Source: Paguma larvata (Eukaryota > Chordata > Mammalia > Carnivora > Viverridae). Taken from it: a DNA stretch of 64,000 nucleotides. The position numbers were made by a program, and so were the translations under genes. The notes under the pieces were generated by a model that was given only the letters and a program-made list of their open reading frames with translations, did no database searches and was not told the DNA's origin. The DNA lies in assembly GCA_030068075.1 (NCBI GenBank), contig CM057832.1, positions 81,590,002-81,654,001 of the forward strand. Reading direction: 5' to 3'. Positions 11,365 to 22,582 of this stretch are shown here, piece by piece. How positions within the stretch are numbered: position 1 is the first letter of the stretch; the number at the start of each line of letters is the position of its first letter.

Positions 11365-12375
11365 ATGTTAAATTTCTTTAAATAGTGTTGGTTTTCACAA
11401 TATCTGTGTACTTTTTTGATTAAAATATTAAGTATTTTTATTTTTGGTACTATTGTAAATGGAGTTATTTTCTTAAATTCATGTTTGAATTGCTTATTGC
11501 TACTGTGTAGAAATACAGTTTATTTTTACATATTGATCTTATATCCTGCAATCTTACTGAACTCATTTATTACTTCAAATAGATTTGTAGTGGATTATAA
11601 GGATTACTCATGTCCACAAGATCATGTCCTCTATGAATACAGATAATTTAATTTTTCCTTTCCAATATGGGTGACTTTTATTTCATTTGTCAAATTTCCT
11701 TCACTAGACTTTCCATTACAGTGTCGAATAGAAGTTCACCATATTTGTCTTATTCTTAACATTAGAGGGAAAACATTAAGTCTTTCACCACTAAGTATGA
11801 ATAAGTAAAAAAGACAACTTGTTTTTATTTCTGTTTTTTGGTGGATGTCCTTTATTAGGTTGAGAAAGTTCCATCGTATTCCTAATTCGTTGACCATTTT
11901 TAACATGAAGGCATGTTGAATTTTGTCAGTTCTTTTTCTGCATCTACTGAGATGGTCATGTATTTTTTTCTTTATTGATGGTGGCGTTACATTAATTGAT
12001 TTTGGATGTTAAACAACCTTGTATTCATGGGATAAATCTGCTTGATTATTGTGTATAATCCTTTTCATATGTTGAATTCACTTTGCTAATTTTTGTTGTA
12101 ATATTTTGTTGAAGATTTCTACCTCTATATTCATTAGGAATATTGGCCTCAAGTTTTCTTTTTTGTGATACCTATGTCTGGTATTGGTACCTAGTATCTG
12201 GGTATATTGGCTTTTAGACTTGGTCAGTGTTCACTATTTTTGGAAGCGTTTTTGAAGAGTTGGTATAAATACTTCTTAAATATTTGATTTCATCATTGAA
12301 GCCATCAGGGCCTGGGCTTCTATTCGTGGGTTGTTTTAAAATTAATAGGTCACACTGCTCAGATTTTTGATTCTT

Positions 12376-12594
12376 TTTTTAAATTTTTTTTTAACGTTTA
12401 TTTATTTTTGAGAGACATAGAGACAGAGAGCGAGCAGGGGAAGGGCAGAGAGAGAGGGAGACACAGAATCCAAAGCAGGCTCCAGGCTCTGAGCTGCCAG
12501 CACAGAGCCCGATACAGGGCTTGAACCCACAAACCGTGAGATCATGACCTGAGCCAAAGTCGGCCGCTCAACCAACTGAGCCACCCAGGCGCCC
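12376..12594 (-). mobile_element. SINEC_Fc: Young-looking carnivore SINE
   Basis: Close to consensus throughout, with an exact 16-base target duplication (cagatttttgattctt) at 12360-12375 and 12595-12610. Confidence 0.96.
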
Positions 12595-14010
12595 CAGATT
12601 TTTGATTCTTGATGAAGTTTAGGTAGTTGGAATCTTTGCATGACTTTGTCCATTTTATCCAAGTTGTCTAGTTTATTGGCATACCATTCATAGTATTCCC
12701 TTAAATTCCTCTTTATTTTTGTCAGTAATGCTTTTGCCTTTTTTTGTTTCTAATTATAGTAATTAAAGTCTTCATTATTTTTTCTTGGTAAATCTAGCTA
12801 AAGGATTCTTTCTAAAATCTGTTCTTTTCAAATATCTTTTAATGTCATTGATCTTTCCGTATTAAAAATTGTTTTTACTTGTTTCTATACTAGCCTTTAT
12901 TTTATTCATTCTATTACATTTGGATTTAGTTTGCTCTACTTCCAGTTTCTTGAAGCTACCATTACAGTTGCATGGAAGCTAACATTGTTGATTTGAGGGT
13001 TTTTTTTATTTTTCACTACAGTCTGTTACAATTATGCATTTGTCCTTAGCCACTACTTGACCAGAATCCCTTAAATTTTGTTATGTTGTATCTTTGTTTC
13101 CTTTCATATCAAAACATTTCCTACTTTCTCTTGTGATTTCTTCTTTGAACCATTGTTGATTTTAGAAGTGTAGTGTTACATTTCCACATTTGTGAGTTTC
13201 TCAACTTCTTTTTTTGTTGATTTCTAATTTCACAGTGCTTAGAGTAGATACTTTGTATGATTTTTAATCTTTTTAAGCTTACTGAAGACTGTTTTATTAA
13301 CTTGCATGTGTTCCAGGTAACTTTGAGAATAATGTATGTTCTGTGGTGGTTGGGTACAGTACTGTAGATGTCTCTAGAGGTCTGTTGGTTTTGTTGCTTT
13401 GTAATGACTTGGAAGTCTTGTTCCACTTCAATATTCAAATGACTTTTTCTGCCCATTACTGAGAGTGGAGTACTGAAATCTTCAATTCTTACTGTTACAT
13501 TGTCTATTTCTATCTTCATTTCTGTCTTTGGTTGGATGTATTTTTGGGTCTGAGAGGTGCACATATGTTTATACTGGTTAAATCTTCCTGTTGTATTAAC
13601 TTTTGTTATAAAATGTTTTTATCTCTAGTAAAATTTTGTCTTAAGGTCTACTTTGTCTGATACTAGTATATCTACTCAAATTTATATCGTATACCTTTTC
13701 CATTATTTAGCTTTCTTCCTATTTGTATTTTTGAAAGTAACATGCTTCTCCTATAGACATCATATACATGGATCGTGATTCCCTCTCCCCACCCCCAATC
13801 TGGTAATCTCTACCTTTTGATTAGACAGTTTAGTTCATTTCCACTTAATGTTATTACTACGATTAGATTTACATCTGCTATTGTTCTTTGGTTTCCTGTG
13901 TACCTTATGTCAACTTTGTTCCTCTGTTCATTCTTTACTTCTTTGGTATTGTTTTTATTTTTCTAGTGTAACATTGTAGTTCACTTAATTTTTCAATTAC
14001 AGGTTTTCTT

Positions 14011-14212
14011 AAAAGTTTATTTCTTGAGAGAGAGAGAGTGAGAGTGAGTGAGAGTGAGTGAGCATGAGTGGGTGAGGAGCAGAGAGAGAGGAGAGAATTT
14101 CAAACTGATCATGGAGAGCCTGACATGGGGCTTGAACTCACAAATTATGAAATTGTTATCTGAGCTGAAATCAAGAGCTGAATGCTTAACTCACTGAGCC
14201 ACCTTGGTGCTT
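14011..14212 (-). mobile_element. SINEC_Fc: Carnivore SINE, diverged
   Basis: Minus copy from 'aaaagtttatttcttgag' to 'gagccaccttggtgc'. Flanked by an imperfect aattaMaggtttt duplication. Confidence 0.9.
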
Positions 14213-14299
14213 CTAATTAAAGGTTTTTTGAATTGTTTTGCTATATGTGGCTCTATGACTTAACATATGCATATTAAAATATTTAAATCTACTTTTGAT

Positions 14300-14524
14300 T
14301 TTTTTAACTTTATTTTTTTTAAGCTTGCTTACTCACTTTGAGAGAGACTGAGAGAGCAAGCAGGGAGGGACAGACACAGAGAGAGGGAGAGAGAGAATCA
14401 GAAGCAGGCTCTTGCACTGTCATTGTAGAGACCAATATGGGGCTCAAACTCCTGAAACATGAGACCATGGCCTGAGCCTAAACCAAGAGTTGCATGCTTA
14501 ACTGACTAAGCCACCTGGGTACCC
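14300..14524 (-). mobile_element. SINEC_Fc: Carnivore SINE, diverged
   Basis: Minus copy with 'gagaatcagaagcaggctct' and a head ending 'aagccacctgggtaccc'. Imperfect 'ctacttt-gat' flanks. Confidence 0.9.
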
Positions 14525-14850
14525 TTACCTACTTTAGATATAATTCAAGTAAAATATACATTATGCTGTTATTGATAGTACTATGTCTATGGAAGTTACC
14601 TAATATACTGTTAGAATTATTTTCTATAATCTTATATCTTAGAAAAAAGCTGAGAGAAGAAAGGAGGAAAGATAGATATTTGAGTCTGTTAACTTTGTTT
14701 TTAACCATTTCTGATCTTTATTTCTTTATCTGATTTTGAGTTATCATCTGGTGTCATTTCCTCAGTACAATACAGCTTTGGTGACAGTTACTTCCTTATG
14801 CTATCACTACCTTGGTCAGGGACTCTGACTTCTGAATTTCATAGAAAGAG

Positions 14851-15184
14851 AAAGAAAATTTATTTTGGTAATTGACCTAGGGCTATTAACTTTTATTTGG
14901 GGTATTTTTTTTAATGTCCATACTTAAGACCAACTTCTTCTACTATCATCATCGTTTTTTTAAAGGATATTTTTACCACCTCAACTCTGACCAAATAGAA
15001 AGGCCAGGATCACAGAACACTTCTTCCTGATGAACAGTCAGCTGTAAGTGTTAAACTGACAATTCAGTGGGAGACCGATGCACTTCAACACAGAGCAGCA
15101 TTTGGGAACTTTAAGTTTACCTAAGCAATACCAAATGGTTCATCATTACCAACAGTGAATAATTTTATTAACTGGTTATTAAGT
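14851..15184. other. Unassigned sequence at the edge of the old L1
   Basis: May still include degraded L1 at its left. Nothing else recognised. Confidence 0.35.
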
Positions 15185-15375
15185 GTGAGTCAAGCATCGT
15201 ACTCAGTACTCTGTGTATACTGACTGACTAACATCAGCTGTGAGGTGAATACAATTACCACCTTTTTATATTGGAGAAAACTGAGGCACAAAGAATTTGG
15301 GTAGCTTGCCCAAGGTCCTACACTGGTAGAGCCAGGAACCAAAACTCAGTTCTGGAGCCAGCATGCGTGCCCTAA
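15185..15375 (-). mobile_element. MIR: MIR SINE, old
   Basis: The minus-strand MIR pattern is clear: 'gagaaaactgaggcacaaag', 'agcttgcccaaggtcctaca' and 'tctggagccagcatgc'. Confidence 0.75.
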
Positions 15376-15959
15376 ACTGCATACGCTGGGGCAGGATGGC
15401 CAAACGGGCCCCCAGACTGTGATGGATTAAGAGATGTAACTCTTACTCAGAACTGGTTTTGTAGGGAAAGTGAAAAATGAGGTTCACTAGTGTGTCCCAG
15501 AGGGGCAGCCTCAGCCCCTGACTTCGAGTGATAGGTTGGGTCAGGCAATAGGATCTCCTTATGTGCATTGAACCAGAGAGCATACTGGTTGTACAGAAAT
15601 AGTAATAGAAAAGGTAGTTTGCTGCCTAACCACCTCTGAGAACCAAAAATTTGGATATCATTTTCGTCATTCTCACCCTCATGACCTATCGGTCACGGAG
15701 TTGTATTAATGCACCTTTCTAAGTATATTTCGTATTTATTTACTTCTCGTTTTCTTTGGCTCCACCCTGTCCAACCCTCACCATGTCTTGTCTAATTCAC
15801 TTTCGTAGTCTCCTAACTGGTCTTCCTGTATCTAAACTTCTTTTTCTTGAGTCCATTCCTCCTACAAACTGATTTTTCTAAAACAGAAATGTAATGAGGC
15901 TGTCTTCCTTCTGATAATCTTGAAACTGTTCTGCCTTCAGAACACTTCTAGTATAGAAG
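15376..15959. other. Unassigned noncoding sequence
   Basis: No gene or repeat recognised. Confidence 0.45.
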
Positions 15960-16158
15960 TGGGTATAGCCTGGGTGGGTTAAGCCTGACTTCAGCTCAGG
16001 TCATGATATCACTGTGTGTTCAAGCCCTGCATTGGGCTCTCTGCTGACAACTCAGGGCCTAGAGCCTGCTTCAGATTCTGTGTCTTCCTCTCTTTCAGCC
16101 CCTCTCCTGCGCTCTCGCTCTCTCTCTCTCAAAAAGAAAGAAACATTAAAAAAAAACA
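15960..16158 (+). mobile_element. SINEC_Fc: Carnivore SINE in plus orientation (one of three)
   Basis: Begins near 'gcctgggtgggttaagcc' with a small head deletion, runs through 'caggtcatgatatcac' and 'agcctgcttcagattctg', and ends in an A-rich tail. Imperfect flanking copies of 'acttStagtRtaRa'. Confidence 0.92.
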
Positions 16159-16226
16159 ATACTTGTAGTGTAAACTACAAAGTTTTCTGGCCTTTCACTT
16201 CCTCAGCCCATCGTGCTTCTCAAGAT

Positions 16227-16345
16227 GTTTCTTTCTCTCTTTCTTTCTCTCTTTTCTCTCTTTCTTCCTTTTTTCCTTTCTTTCTCTCTTCCTTTCTTTC
16301 TCTCTTTTTTTCTTTCTTCTCTTTCTCCTTCTTTCTCTTTCTTTG
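16227..16345. repeat. (CTTT)n / (CT)n pyrimidine tract in a SINE tail
   Basis: Nearly pure C/T for about 118 bases. It sits where the (GA)n and poly-A tail of the adjoining SINE should be, so it is an expanded SINE tail. Both frames through it are low-complexity artefacts. Confidence 0.9.
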
Positions 16346-16501
16346 AGTGAGAATCCTCCTACTCCCAAGCTCCTTGCACAGCACAGAGCCTGACGTGGAA
16401 CTCAATCCCACAACCATGAGATCATTACCTAAAGTCAAGATAATCAAATTAGCTGAAATAAAGAGTCAGTCGCTTAACTGACTGAGCCACCCAGGCACCC
16501 C
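16340..16501 (-). mobile_element. SINEC_Fc: Carnivore SINE with expanded tail
   Basis: 'cacagagcctgacgtggaac', 'accatgagatcattacct' and a head ending 'gagccacccaggcacccc'. Flanks ctcaaRatgYttt at about 16218 and 16501 give an insertion that includes the pyrimidine tract. Confidence 0.9.
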
Positions 16502-16856
16502 TCAAAATGCTTTTTTAATAGCTATTTGTTGAGTAAGCAAATAAAAACTCACCTTTACCAAGATGTAACAAAACATAATCATGAAAACTCTAGAAGTTCC
16601 CTAGGGCTGTCATAACAAAGTACCACAAACTGGGTGGCTGGGAATAATAGAAATTTATCCTCTCAAAGTTCTGGAGGCTACAGGTCAGAATACTGGTAGG
16701 GTTGGGTCTTCCTGAGAGCTTTGAGGGGGCTTGAATCCACCTCATGCCCCTCTCCAACTGCTGGCTGCCTCAGGCACTACTTGGTTTGTAGGCAGTATTC
16801 TCCTTGTGTCTTCATTTGGTCTTCCCATTATGCTACTGTCTTTGTGTTCAAATTTC

Positions 16857-16902
16857 CTCCTCCTCCTCCTCCTCCTCTTTATTTATTTATTTATTTATTG
16901 AT
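16857..16902. repeat. (TCC)n then (TTTA)n microsatellites
   Basis: About seven TCC units followed by five or six TTTA units at the tail of the adjoining SINE. Confidence 0.9.
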
Positions 16903-17085
16903 TGATTGTTAATCATTATTTTTGAGAGAGACAGAGACAGAGTGTGAGTGGGAGAGAGACAGAGAGAGGAAGACATAGAGTCCGAAGCTGTCTCCAGGCT
17001 CTGAGCTGTCAGCACAGAGCCCAACATGGGGCTCAAACCCACAAACTGTGAGATCATGACCTGAGTCGAACTTGGACTGACTGCT
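16877..17085 (-). mobile_element. SINEC_Fc: Carnivore SINE with truncated head
   Basis: Good minus match through 'gatcatgacctgagtcg', then ends at 'acttggactgactgct' without the usual 'gagccacccaggcgcccc' head end. Flanks 'aaatttYctt' look like a target duplication. Confidence 0.9.
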
Positions 17086-17262
17086 AAAATTTTCTTTTCT
17101 TATAATGACATGGTCCTCTTAACTTACAGTCTATCCTAATGACCTCCTCTTATCTTGAACATCTGCAAAGAACCTATTTCCAAGTAAGATCCCATTTACA
17201 AGTGCTGGGTGTTAGGACTTTGAATCTCTTTAGAGGACATTATTCAACCCATAACAAAAGTA

Positions 17263-17742
17263 TCTTTTCAGATAAAATCTCTTTCAGAAACTGTCAACAT
17301 AGATAAAGGCAGTATCATGATGATTCTGTTGTCTAAATGGCTACTATTGGTACTTTCCTGTGTTGTTTCCATTGGTTTGTGTAAACTGAGTAGGAATCTT
17401 GATCAGGAATGTCCCTGGAACAAATGTCAAGGGCTTCTCTAGCCAGTTGTCAAGGGCTTTTGACTCCTCAGTCTTTGCTTCCTGGACCCAGAATGCTGCT
17501 GAGAATCCAGAATGCTCTCGTCGAATAAATGTTCTTTGAATGAACAACCGTAGATTACTCGTCACAGAACTGAATATGTAGCTTCACTTTGGCCAGGAAA
17601 TTCCATTGCAGTGGGCAGTAGAGTAGGAAAATTACCTGAGTGATGGATATACTGATTTTTTTTCTCCAGATTGCTTCTTTGAAGTACCACCCTGATGACT
17701 TTGATCAAAATCTCATAATTTTCCAAGAAAGAAATACTCTGA
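17263..17742. other. Unassigned noncoding sequence
   Basis: No gene or repeat recognised. Confidence 0.45.
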
Positions 17743-17761
17743 ATGTTCTTATAATTTTTTA

Positions 17762-18190
17762 AAAGTCCATCAACTGATGAATGGATAAAGAAGATGTGGT
17801 ACATATATACAATGGACTACTACATGGCAATGAGAAAAAATGAAATCTGGCCATGTGTAGCAACATGGATGGAACTGGAGGGTATTATGCTAAGTGAAAT
17901 AAGTCAGTTAGAGAAAGACAGATGCCATATGTTTCCACACATAGGTGGACTTTGAGAGACTTAGCAGAAAACCATGAGGGAGGGGAAGAGGGGAAAAGAA
18001 AAAAGACACAGGGAGGGAGACAAAACCTAAGAGACTCTCAAAGACTAAGAACAAACTGAGGGCTGAGGGGTGTGTGGGAGCGGGGAGAGTGGGTGAAGGG
18101 CATTGAGGAGGGCATTTGTTGGGATGAGCACTGGGTGTAAATGGAAACCAATTTGACAATAAATTACTTAAAAAATTAAAAAAATAAAAA
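17762..18190 (+). mobile_element. L1: 5'-truncated L1, ORF2 end and 3' region
   Basis: Starts at 'ccatcaactgatgaatggat' of the ORF2 end, then 'tggcaatgagaaaaaatgaa', 'ggatggaactggagggtatt', 'gggatgagcactgggtgtaa' and an A-rich end. The same stretch as in the 5705-6347 element, in the opposite orientation. Confidence 0.9.
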
Positions 18191-18203
18191 ACTTTCGGAA
18201 ATT

Positions 18204-18403
18204 AAAAAAAGAAATTTATTTGAGAGAGAGTGAGCACACGAGCAGGAAAAGGGCAGAGAGAGCAGAGAGATAGCATCCCAAGCAGGCTCTGCACTGGCAG
18301 CACAGAACCTGATGTGGGGCTCAAACCCACAGGACTGTGAGATCATGACTTGAGCTGAAATCAACAGTCAGACATTGAACCCACTGAGCCACACAGGTGC
18401 CCC
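18204..18403 (-). mobile_element. SINEC_Fc: Carnivore SINE in the A-rich tail of the L1
   Basis: Minus copy ending 'gagccacacaggtgcccc'. No separate target duplication is seen. The L1 and this SINE together are bracketed by atgttctYataatttt (17743-17759 and 18404-18420). Confidence 0.9.
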
Positions 18404-18424
18404 ATGTTCTCATAATTTTATGAA

Positions 18425-19100
18425 AGGAACTAGTCTGTTATTTGGTCTCTAATTGAAATTGGAAGTTCAAGAAAATTAAAGCCCAATCAGGACAAGTACA
18501 GGAAAACAACTGGATTTTTCTGGGCTCATTTTCTTTCCAAGTAAGCCCTTAAAATTTTTCTTTTGCCTCTTTTCAATTTTTCGTCTGCTTTTTTTTTTTT
18601 TTCCTTTTCTCTTTTGCCTTCCATGTACAGATGGTAGAGTCTTCCCCAATGATGCTTTCAGACTCCTCAGGACAAGTACGAAAAACACGACAAACACGGG
18701 GATGCAGTGGGTCTTGCCGGTGGGCTGGATTTGCTGGGAGCAAGTTGGGGCCCTTGTTCAGAGTCCTGATTCTTAGAGGGATCTGATCTGTGGTGCTGGG
18801 GGAAAGATAGCTCTACAGGAGGCAGTAGGTGGGTGGGGGTACAGATGGCTTTTCCTAATACATGCTCAAGATGGACCTAACATGTTTCTGATGGTGTGAT
18901 GACTTTCCGTGGCTGATTTTTTAACAAATCTATTGAAACGCCTACGCCCTTGGGAAATTCTATACTTATGATAATGAAATGGCTTTTAAGTATTTTTGTT
19001 GTCCAGCACTGACCTCTCCTGTGTGCCCTGCCCCCCCCTCCTCCCAGAGCTGTAAGAATCAGATCTGGATTTTCTCTCTGTGGAGCCCCAGTGAATCATG
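18425..19100. other. Unassigned noncoding sequence
   Basis: Contains a poly-T run at about 18588-18602. Nothing else recognised. Confidence 0.45.
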
Positions 19101-19442
19101 CCTCCCAGCGTGAGAATGCTTCCATCTCTTGGAAAGCTTGCTTTTGGGATAATTCCTCTGGGAACCCAGCTGCCATGTTAGGAGAACCTCAAGTACCATG
19201 AAGAGATCGTGTGCTGTTGGGCTGGTTGATAACCAGGTTCCCCTGCCAGCATGTGGGGCAACTACCTTAGATGTCCATCCAGACTTCCTTCAGATAACTT
19301 CAGCCCTAGATGAACTCTGATTGCTCCAGAGGACCCGGGTGACAAGTGCCTTGCTGAGCCCAGTCAACCCTTAGACATGTGAGAGATAATAAACTCTTTT
19401 TAAGCCCCTAAACTGGGGGGTCATTTGTACAGCAGTTGATAA
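19101..19442 (+). repeat. Old LTR-like or MER repeat, 3' end
   Basis: 'tgtgagagataataaactc', 'taagcccctaaactgggggg' and 'cagcagttgataac' match the terminal part of a common mammalian repeat ('gagataataaa...taagccactaag...gcaatagataac'). Family not assigned. No viral protein region is present. Confidence 0.5.
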
Positions 19443-19979
19443 CAGGAGCACTTCTCCTTCTGGTCCTACGGCCTGGGTGCATGACTTAGCCAGTGTGCAC
19501 AGACTTGGCCTGTCAGACACTCTACTTTGATTTCCTGTCTGGAGTGGTTGATGTCAAGGTGGTGGGACAGTGGAGAGCTGAGGGAAGCGTGGTGGCTGTA
19601 GCAGCGTTTGGTGTCCGGAGCAGTGGCAGCAGTGGAGCCAGCTGCGCTGGGTGGTGGCAGGCACCAGCAGCAGTGTTCTGCCCTGACTGTTCCCTCCTAT
19701 TTTTTGATCCTGACTGTTTCTAATTCCTGAGATTTCTCTGAGCCACCCTGTATCCTATCACTTCTCCTGTCACCCAGGATTCTTTGGTGTGCACCTGGCA
19801 ACCTGAATTGACAGTCATGTTAATCTTGGTTGTCTTGTTGGGAAGTGACTGTAGAATTGGATACACAGTCCTTCAAATCTGGAGTGTGTTTGCACCTGTA
19901 GGGGCAGATTTGATGTTTAAAAGCGACTCAATAATGCTGGGAGGAGGCATTCTGATGGAATGAGAGGGAAAACACTGAG
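19443..19979. other. Unassigned noncoding sequence
   Basis: Slightly GC-rich with CAG/GCAG-rich stretches near 19600-19690. No exon evidence. Confidence 0.4.
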
Positions 19980-20150
19980 CCTCGTAGGAATCATGAGATG
20001 TGTGTCGTAGTCTTAGAACTGCCCCTAATTGGCTGTGTTGGTCTTGATGATGTTGCTGCCTCTCCCTGGGCCTTGGTTTTGTCATCTTGATGATGTGAGT
20101 TGGGTGACACTAGGTAATTCCTAATGCTACTCTCAGCCTGGAAGGTTTCC
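19980..20150 (+). mobile_element. MIR: MIR SINE, old
   Basis: Plus-strand MIR landmarks: 'taattggctgtgttggtctt', 'tgcctctccctgggccttgg' and 'tttgtcatcttgatgatgtg'. Confidence 0.6.
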
Positions 20151-20170
20151 AAGGTTGTCTTGCTCATTTT

Positions 20171-20382
20171 TTTTTAAACATTTATTTATTTTTGAGAGAC
20201 AAAGAGACAGAGCCTGAGCAGGGGAAGGGCAGAGAGAGAGGGAGACACAGAATCTGAAGCAGGCTCCAGGCTCTGATGAGCCATCAGCACAGAGCCTGAC
20301 GTGGGGCTCGAACTCACGGGCTGTGAGATCATGACCTGAGCCGAAGTCGGACGCTTAACCGACTGAGCCACCCAGGCGCCCC
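20171..20382 (-). mobile_element. SINEC_Fc: Young-looking carnivore SINE
   Basis: Near consensus, ending 'gagccacccaggcgcccc', with an exact 15-base duplication (tgtcttgctcatttt) at 20156-20170 and 20383-20397. It inserted at the end of the MIR. Confidence 0.97.
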
Positions 20383-20520
20383 TGTCTTGCTCATTTTAAG
20401 CAGATGTTTCTTATGAACATGATCCAGAAGAGAGGATTGATGGAATCCACTGTGGAGCCTACAACCCTCAGGATGATCTTAGGGAATTGAGCAGAGCATA
20501 TTATAGATGCTAAGAAATGT

Positions 20521-20604
20521 TCAAAAAATTTTTAAATTTATTATCATAATCTCGACACCCAATATCAAGAGCTGCACACTCCAAGTGAGCCAGCCGGGTG
20601 TCCC
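20521..20604 (-). mobile_element. Short carnivore SINE of the second (SINEC-like) subfamily
   Basis: Only 84 bases: 'aatctcgacacccaatatca', 'agagctgcacactc' and 'gagccagccgggtgtccc'. The target duplication is tagatgctaagaaaWgt at 20504-20520 and 20605-20621, so the element is complete though internally shortened. Confidence 0.88.
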
Positions 20605-20621
20605 TAGATGCTAAGAAAAGT

Positions 20622-21101
20622 TTTTGAATGAACAGCCGAGTGGTACTCTTTTGGGTGCTGGAGGTTAAAGATAAGTAAGCGATGATTCCAGAGACACACA
20701 GATCAATTATAGCACACTGTGATAACAGTTGTATCAAATGCTTGGGTAAGAGCTTTGGTGACAGAGGGAGGATACTCAAGCTAACTGCCTGAGAGGGGTG
20801 TGTGTGTGTATGTACACGTACACATATTCTCGGGAGGGAAGTTAAGGGAATTCCTCACAGAGAACTATGGAACTTTATACTGAAGAAGTAGAGGAAGGGA
20901 AATTGGGGAAGAGAGAACAAGAATGAGAAAGCTCCAGGGACCGTGGAGATGTTTAGAGAGCAATCATCAATCCTCTATGCCTAGAATGCAGGATTCCTGG
21001 CAGAATGGAGGTGGGAGGCAGTGAGAGGCAAGGCAGGGATTGGATCACAAGGGGCATTCTAGAATAGGTTATGGAGGTTAGACCCTGTGCTGTGGGCAAA
21101 A
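20622..21101. other. Unassigned sequence
   Basis: A short (GT)n lies near 20798-20812. About 20650-20760 weakly resembles old repeats with 'gtgctggaggttaaagataa'. Not assigned. Confidence 0.35.
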
Positions 21102-21117
21102 AAAGCCATGGAAGTTT

Positions 21118-21316
21118 TTTGTTGTTGTTCTTTGTTTGTTTGTTTATTTTGAGAGAGAGTGAGTTCTAGAGGGGGACAGGCAGAGAGAGGGAGAGAGAGA
21201 ATCCCAAGCAGATCCCTTGCTGTCAGTGTGGAGCCTGACGTCAAGAACCTTGAGATCATGGCCTGAGCTGAACTCTAGAGTTGGACACTTAACCAACTGA
21301 GCTACCCTGGTGCCCC
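21118..21316 (-). mobile_element. SINEC_Fc: Carnivore SINE
   Basis: Minus copy with (TTTG)n in its tail and a head ending 'gagctaccctggtgcccc'. Target duplication aaagccatRgaagttt at 21102-21117 and 21317-21332. Confidence 0.93.
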
Positions 21317-21332
21317 AAAGCCATAGAAGTTT

Positions 21333-22337
21333 GTAATGCTGCACTGAACCAGATTAAAACTCCAGTCTCTTCTCTGCTGGTAGTCAGAATAAAAGATAAT
21401 TTTTTGGGCTATGTCTGGACAGAGGCTTGTGAAATGACCTAAATAAGCCTTCTCAAGGAGCCAGAGTTCAACTTCTCAAGTTCCAAGGGATTAAGGAGCT
21501 TCATGGAACAAGATCCCCAAGTTCTGTTGCGACAGGTACATATTTTACTTGCTCTTTGTGGAGGTGAGTCTAAGAAGAACATGAATGAAAGTATCAAATG
21601 TTCTAAAAAACATGTGGATTAAGTCGATGAAAAGTGAAATACTTCTCCTTCATGAGTTAATAATGTCACCTTTGAAGAAATTACAAACTTTACCAGGAGG
21701 TGTTTGAATACTTAAATGTCCACATCTACGTGGTCAAAGGTGATAAAAGACATGTTTTCTTACCTCAATGCAGTGACATCTTAAAACGCTTTCTTTGTTA
21801 AATTGAAAGTTGCATGTCATGTTATTCTCTGCCTACAGTTGTCTCTGGATTCACTGTTCCTGTACAGTGAAGTTGATAGAAGGCAAGACAGCACACTTTT
21901 AAGTTCTAAACTATGATTATTGGATAAGAATCCTGACAATGTGAGGCTAATCTCTTCTGATTGGTGCCGTACTGTTAGGGGTTGACAACATAAACCCATG
22001 CTGGAAAATTCTAATCCATCACCTGGCACAAGACACAGTGTACCTTGGGGTTTATGGGAAAAGAATCCATTTGCATCTGTTTCACAGTGAGACTTTCTAG
22101 GGGCATGAATGTCCCAACTTGACACCATCTTTTTATAAGGAGGAATCACAACAGGCAATCTGGAAATTAAAGAAACAGCAACACGTTTCTGTGGAAGTGT
22201 CTGCACTTGGCGTCAGACCACAGTTACCCTCACAGTCTTTGAATTTTCTGTTACCTTTCATGACTTCATCTCCATCACATGGAAAGACCTGGGCATGGGT
22301 AAATTTATCTTGACGAAGTAGTCTTTACCAGAATAAT
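21333..22337. other. Unassigned noncoding sequence
   Basis: Holds a 129-codon minus frame (21817-22206) with no recognisable domain. It is treated as chance because no promoter, splice or domain signal supports it. Confidence 0.4.
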
Positions 22338-22353
22338 CTAATTCTCCTTTTAT

Positions 22354-22566
22354 TAAAAAATTTTTTTAAGAGTTTATTTAGAGAGAGACTGAGACAGCAC
22401 AGTGGTGGAGGGGCAAAGAGAGAGGGAGAAAGAGAATCGCAAGTAGGCTCTGCACTGTCAGCACAGAGCCCGACGTGGGGCTTGAACTCAGAAAACAATG
22501 AGATCATGACCTGAGCCTAAACCAACAGTCAGACACTTAACCAACTGTGCCATCCACACACTCCCT
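22354..22566 (-). mobile_element. SINEC_Fc: Carnivore SINE
   Basis: Minus copy with 'cagcacagagcccgacgtgg'. Target duplication 'ctaattctcctttt' at 22338-22351 and 22567-22580. This is the last carnivore SINE before a 12-kb gap. Confidence 0.93.
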
Positions 22567-22582
22567 CTAATTCTCCTTTTAA

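Larger units (their letters stand above)
9786..14850 (-). mobile_element. L1M: Old L1, near complete but degraded, interrupted by five SINEs
   Basis: Runs 3' to 5' from left to right. The left end resembles the L1M 3' region ('gtgtataattcaatat ... gtaaccaccaccat'). Then comes the C-terminal ORF2 part; the minus frame at 10901-11125 shows 'AGRLPLTSFKTYYQATVI', typical of L1 ORF2p. Further right, the minus frame at 13121-13564 shows endonuclease-region similarity ('IEDFSTPLSVM', 'MWKCNTTLLKS'). Stops and indels break every frame, and part of the reverse-transcriptase region near the SINE at 10.5 kb seems deleted. The right edge is uncertain. Confidence 0.8.
16600..17262 (+). repeat. Old mammalian repeat split by a SINE
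   Basis: The same repeat type as at 8656: 'aacaaagtaccacaaactgg', 'gttctggaggcta', 'catctgcaaagaacctattt', 'tgttaggactttgaat' and a 'caacccataaca' end. The family name is not assigned. A SINE at 16877-17085 interrupts it. Confidence 0.65.

Noticed and set aside
12402..12662. Recurring minus-strand peptide frames such as AQLVKRPTSAQVMIS...SLEPASDSVSPSLSA in many places
   Set aside because: They are the plus sense of the carnivore SINE read in a frame that is often open. The same peptide recurs wherever a SINE lies, so it is not a gene family.
13121..13564. 147-codon minus frame, the longest in the window
   Set aside because: It matches the L1 ORF2 endonuclease region and is a remnant of a dead L1, not a host gene.
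16014..16447. 110- and 75-codon frames rich in S/F or K/E
   Set aside because: They are translations of a SINE and its expanded CTTT tail.
19101..19442. Possible endogenous retrovirus
   Set aside because: Only an LTR-like end is present; no gag, pol or env similarity is seen nearby.
21817..22206. 129-codon minus frame
   Set aside because: No recognisable domain, no splice or promoter context. Frames of this size are expected by chance in 64 kb.
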